Source: DASPKW01 sp038244055
Lineage (GTDB): Bacteria > Planctomycetota > Phycisphaerae > Tepidisphaerales > Tepidisphaeraceae
NCBI GenBank assembly: GCA_038244055.1
Contig: JBBRTW010000141.1
Location: 1-14,874, forward strand
Direction of reading: 5' to 3'
Length of the DNA: 14,874 nucleotides
In this document: positions 12,962 to 14,874 of the stretch, piece after piece
Layout: each line of letters begins with the position of its first letter
How positions within the stretch are numbered: position 1 is the stretch's first letter
The notes under the pieces: generated by a model
Database searches by the model: none
What the model was told of the DNA's origin: nothing
Seen by the model: the letters and a program-made list of their open reading frames with translations, nothing else
Made by a program: the position numbers and the translations under genes

Positions 12962-14874
12962 TCACTTGGCCGGCAGAACCTGCACCGCATCGACCGCCAC
13001 ATGGCCTTTGGCACCCTTGTTCGTCACCACCACCGCGCCGGGTTTGGCGGGGTCGAATTTGAATGTGCCGAGAGAGACGAACCCATTCTCCAGGCCCGGC
13101 TGCGCCTGTTCATCCACCGCGATCGCCTTCTCGCCGCCGGCGCTGATCACGGTCACGGGCACGTTCTTCGCCCGGTTTTCATGCCCGGCCGAGTAGGAAA
13201 AACGCACTTCATAGTTCCCGGCCTGGGGGACCGTGAACTCGAAGCGCGCGGTGCATTCGCCTTTGCCAGCCGCGCCATCGTAGAGATAGTGCGCGCCGAC
13301 GAACGGCTTGAGCCCCGTCCCGGAGGCCCAGTTGCCGGTGAGTTTCGCCTTGGCATCATCGATGACGATTCCCGGCAGCTTGGCGGGATCGGTCCCCGCG
13401 ATCTCCCCCGCCGGCGCAGCGGTCGCGGCGGCCGCCGGACGATGCGGCTTGGCGCGCTTGCTGGATTCCTCGGCCGGCAGCGGCGCTTCGGGGTCGATCT
13501 TGTCGTTGACCGTGTCGCGGCGGGCCCGGCCGGGAAGGTTCGCCAGTTCCTTCAATTCCTCCAGGTGCGAAGAATAGACGTCGCGCGGCAGGCAGTTGTA
13601 CTTGACGCAGATCGATGCGGCCTTGCCCACGACCTCGCCCATCATGCCGCCCGTGCGCATCACGCGCACCGTTCCCAGCGCGCCGCGATTGACGCTGATA
13701 TCGCGCCCGGCCATGAAAAGGTTGTTCACGTTCTTCGAATAGAAGCAGCGATAGGGCACGGGGTAACCCTCTTTTTTATCAACGCCCGCGCCGAAAATCG
13801 CCTTGGAAATGAACGGATCATCGGGGAACTTCTTGGCGTATTGCTCTTTGGGCTCGTGCAGGTCGATGGACCAGGTGGTGGGCACAAACCCATCGTCGTA
13901 GGCCACCTTGGCGACGATGTCTTCGCGCGTCAGCACGATATCGCCCGTCAGCAGGCGCGATTCGCGATTGCCGCCGATGTAGGCCATCCATTCCATTTTG
14001 GCGTTGGCGAACTTGGCCTTTTCCGGGCCGTGTTTCATTTCATTGAATGCGCCATAAGCGGCCCGGAAATTCCAGTCGCGGATGTATTCCAGGTCGTTAA
14101 TCGGATGATGGAAGAACCCGCCTTCCCAGAACCATTCGGCCTTGCCGCTCTTGTTGTCCTTGTCGGCCTTGGGCAGCGGGAAATCCTTCATCTCCAGCGG
14201 CAGCGCCCAGGGGGTTTCGGGAAAGGCAGTGGCTTGGCCCGCATCCGCCCAGCGCCACATATTGCTCATGCCCATGTGGAAATTGTCTTTCGACGAGCCA
14301 TCGGCCATCGCGAATTCCGCCCCCGCCAGCGCGCCGATCGTGCCGTGACCCGTGCCATCGCAGAAGAGCTTGCCGGTGAATCGGGTTTCAGCGTTGGTGC
14401 GCACATCGCGGGCGATGATCGCGGTGATTTTTCCGTCTTTGGTTTCGGCCGCGAAGGCCTGGTTATTCAGAAACAGTTTGATGTTCTTCTCGGCCGTGAC
14501 GATGATTTCTTTCTTCTCGTCGCCGAACTCTTTTTCGTTTCCCGGCGAAGACTTGGCCGAATCGGCGAACTCCTCGACGATCTCGCCGAGGCGCGGATAT
14601 TTGCCCGTGGTGGTTCCGCCCATCGACCAGACGCGAATTTCCGATGAACCATTGCCCCCCAGCACCGGCCGGTCCTGAATGAGGGCGACTTTGCACCCCA
14701 GCCGCGCCCCCGCGATGGCCGCCCCGAGCCCGCCATAGCCGCCGCCAACGACGACCAGATCGTATGTGCCGCCATCGACCGGTTGGTCCGGCAGCCCGAG
14801 CACTTTCTTCCGCCAGGGGGTCAGCTCCTTCAAATCACTCGGAGGAACGAAGGCCGGATCTTTGCTGAAGACGA
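12962..14874 (-). CDS. FAD-dependent oxidoreductase with golvesin-like C-terminal domain (5' partial)
   Basis: At least 637 residues; the frame stays open to the window end, so the true start lies outside. A TTG at 14833 is in frame, but upstream residues (SKDPAFVPPSDLKEL) read as normal protein. The FAD_oxidored-type domain has a Rossmann motif VVVGGGYGGLGAA, then DRPVLGGNGSSEIR, FCDGTGHGTIG and the late FAD segment NLFMAGRDISVNRGALGTVR. After a Pro/Ala-rich linker (about 465-495 counted from the TTG) comes a beta-sandwich golvesin/xanthan-lyase-like domain with VPQAGNYEVRFSYSAG and ending VAVDAVQVLP. Such proteins are usually exported in Planctomycetota and relatives; the signal peptide would be outside this window. 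The NosR-like gene begins 16 bp downstream, so the two are probably co-transcribed. Its substrate is unknown. Confidence 0.85.
   Translation of the reverse strand, partial: VFSKDPAFVPPSDLKELTPWRKKVLGLPDQPVDGGTYDLVVVGGGYGGLGAAIAGARLGCKVALIQDRPVLGGNGSSEIRVWSMGGTTTGKYPRLGEIVEEFADSAKSSPGNEKEFGDEKKEIIVTAEKNIKLFLNNQAFAAETKDGKITAIIARDVRTNAETRFTGKLFCDGTGHGTIGALAGAEFAMADGSSKDNFHMGMSNMWRWADAGQATAFPETPWALPLEMKDFPLPKADKDNKSGKAEWFWEGGFFHHPINDLEYIRDWNFRAAYGAFNEMKHGPEKAKFANAKMEWMAYIGGNRESRLLTGDIVLTREDIVAKVAYDDGFVPTTWSIDLHEPKEQYAKKFPDDPFISKAIFGAGVDKKEGYPVPYRCFYSKNVNNLFMAGRDISVNRGALGTVRVMRTGGMMGEVVGKAASICVKYNCLPRDVYSSHLEELKELANLPGRARRDTVNDKIDPEAPLPAEESSKRAKPHRPAAAATAAPAGEIAGTDPAKLPGIVIDDAKAKLTGNWASGTGLKPFVGAHYLYDGAAGKGECTARFEFTVPQAGNYEVRFSYSAGHENRAKNVPVTVISAGGEKAIAVDEQAQPGLENGFVSLGTFKFDPAKPGAVVVTNKGAKGHVAVDAVQVLPAK

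Noticed and set aside
12845..14647. 600-codon + strand frame opposite the FAD oxidoreductase
   Set aside because: Shadow frame; the - strand protein has clear FAD motifs and a normal composition, while this one is rich in Arg, Gly, His and Phe without domains.
14831..14833. TTG as the start of the FAD oxidoreductase
   Set aside because: The frame remains open to the window end with protein-like residues upstream; there the gene is simply cut off.

Overview
The window is GC-rich bacterial DNA with dense coding. It suggests a heterotrophic, at least facultatively anaerobic bacterium, possibly Planctomycetota or a PVC-like relative. That guess rests on three things: secreted carbohydrate-active enzymes with a C-terminal Ca-binding 'DTDNDGIPDEWE'-type tail, an FAD oxidoreductase with a golvesin-like C-terminus, and short-period repeats between genes. 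No rRNA or other phylogenetic marker is present, so the taxonomic guess is weak.

Positions 1-3994 (+ strand) hold the 3' part of a bidirectional NAD(H)-linked [NiFe] hydrogenase operon: hoxF (5' cut by the window edge), hoxU, hoxY, hoxH and the maturation protease hoxW. The genes overlap or are closely spaced. All Fe-S and Ni ligand motifs that can be checked are intact. The module would exchange electrons between NAD(H) and H2 in the cytoplasm.

Positions 3995-8034 hold two secreted polysaccharide-degrading enzymes on the + strand: a PL1-like pectate lyase and a clan GH-A (GH39-like) glycoside hydrolase. The spaces around them are unusually structured. They hold a 7 x 7 bp tandem array after hoxW, three copies of a dispersed repeat (two with arms at an identical 50-bp offset), a strong two-part hairpin and a 25-bp-period tandem duplication.

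Positions 8035-9359 hold a divergent pair: a RIC/ScdA di-iron repair protein (-) and a small FMN-binding split-barrel protein (+). The 161-bp space between them is AT-rich. It holds two overlapping divergent sigma70-like promoters and two abutting 14-bp palindromes, a likely operator for a nitrosative, oxidative or low-oxygen stress regulator. Downstream on + lies a stand-alone phosphopantothenoylcysteine decarboxylase (CoaC).

Positions 10102-14874 are on the - strand. Read 5' to 3' they encode a secreted-type FAD oxidoreductase with a golvesin-like domain (5' cut by the window end), a NosR-like membrane protein with a flavinylation motif and two CxxxCP motifs, and an ApbE lipoprotein FMN transferase. 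This looks like an extracytoplasmic flavin electron-transfer unit: ApbE would attach FMN to the membrane protein, which could pass electrons to or from the FAD enzyme. Between apbE and coaC lies an easily missed frameshifted remnant of a HicB-family antitoxin gene without a HicA partner.
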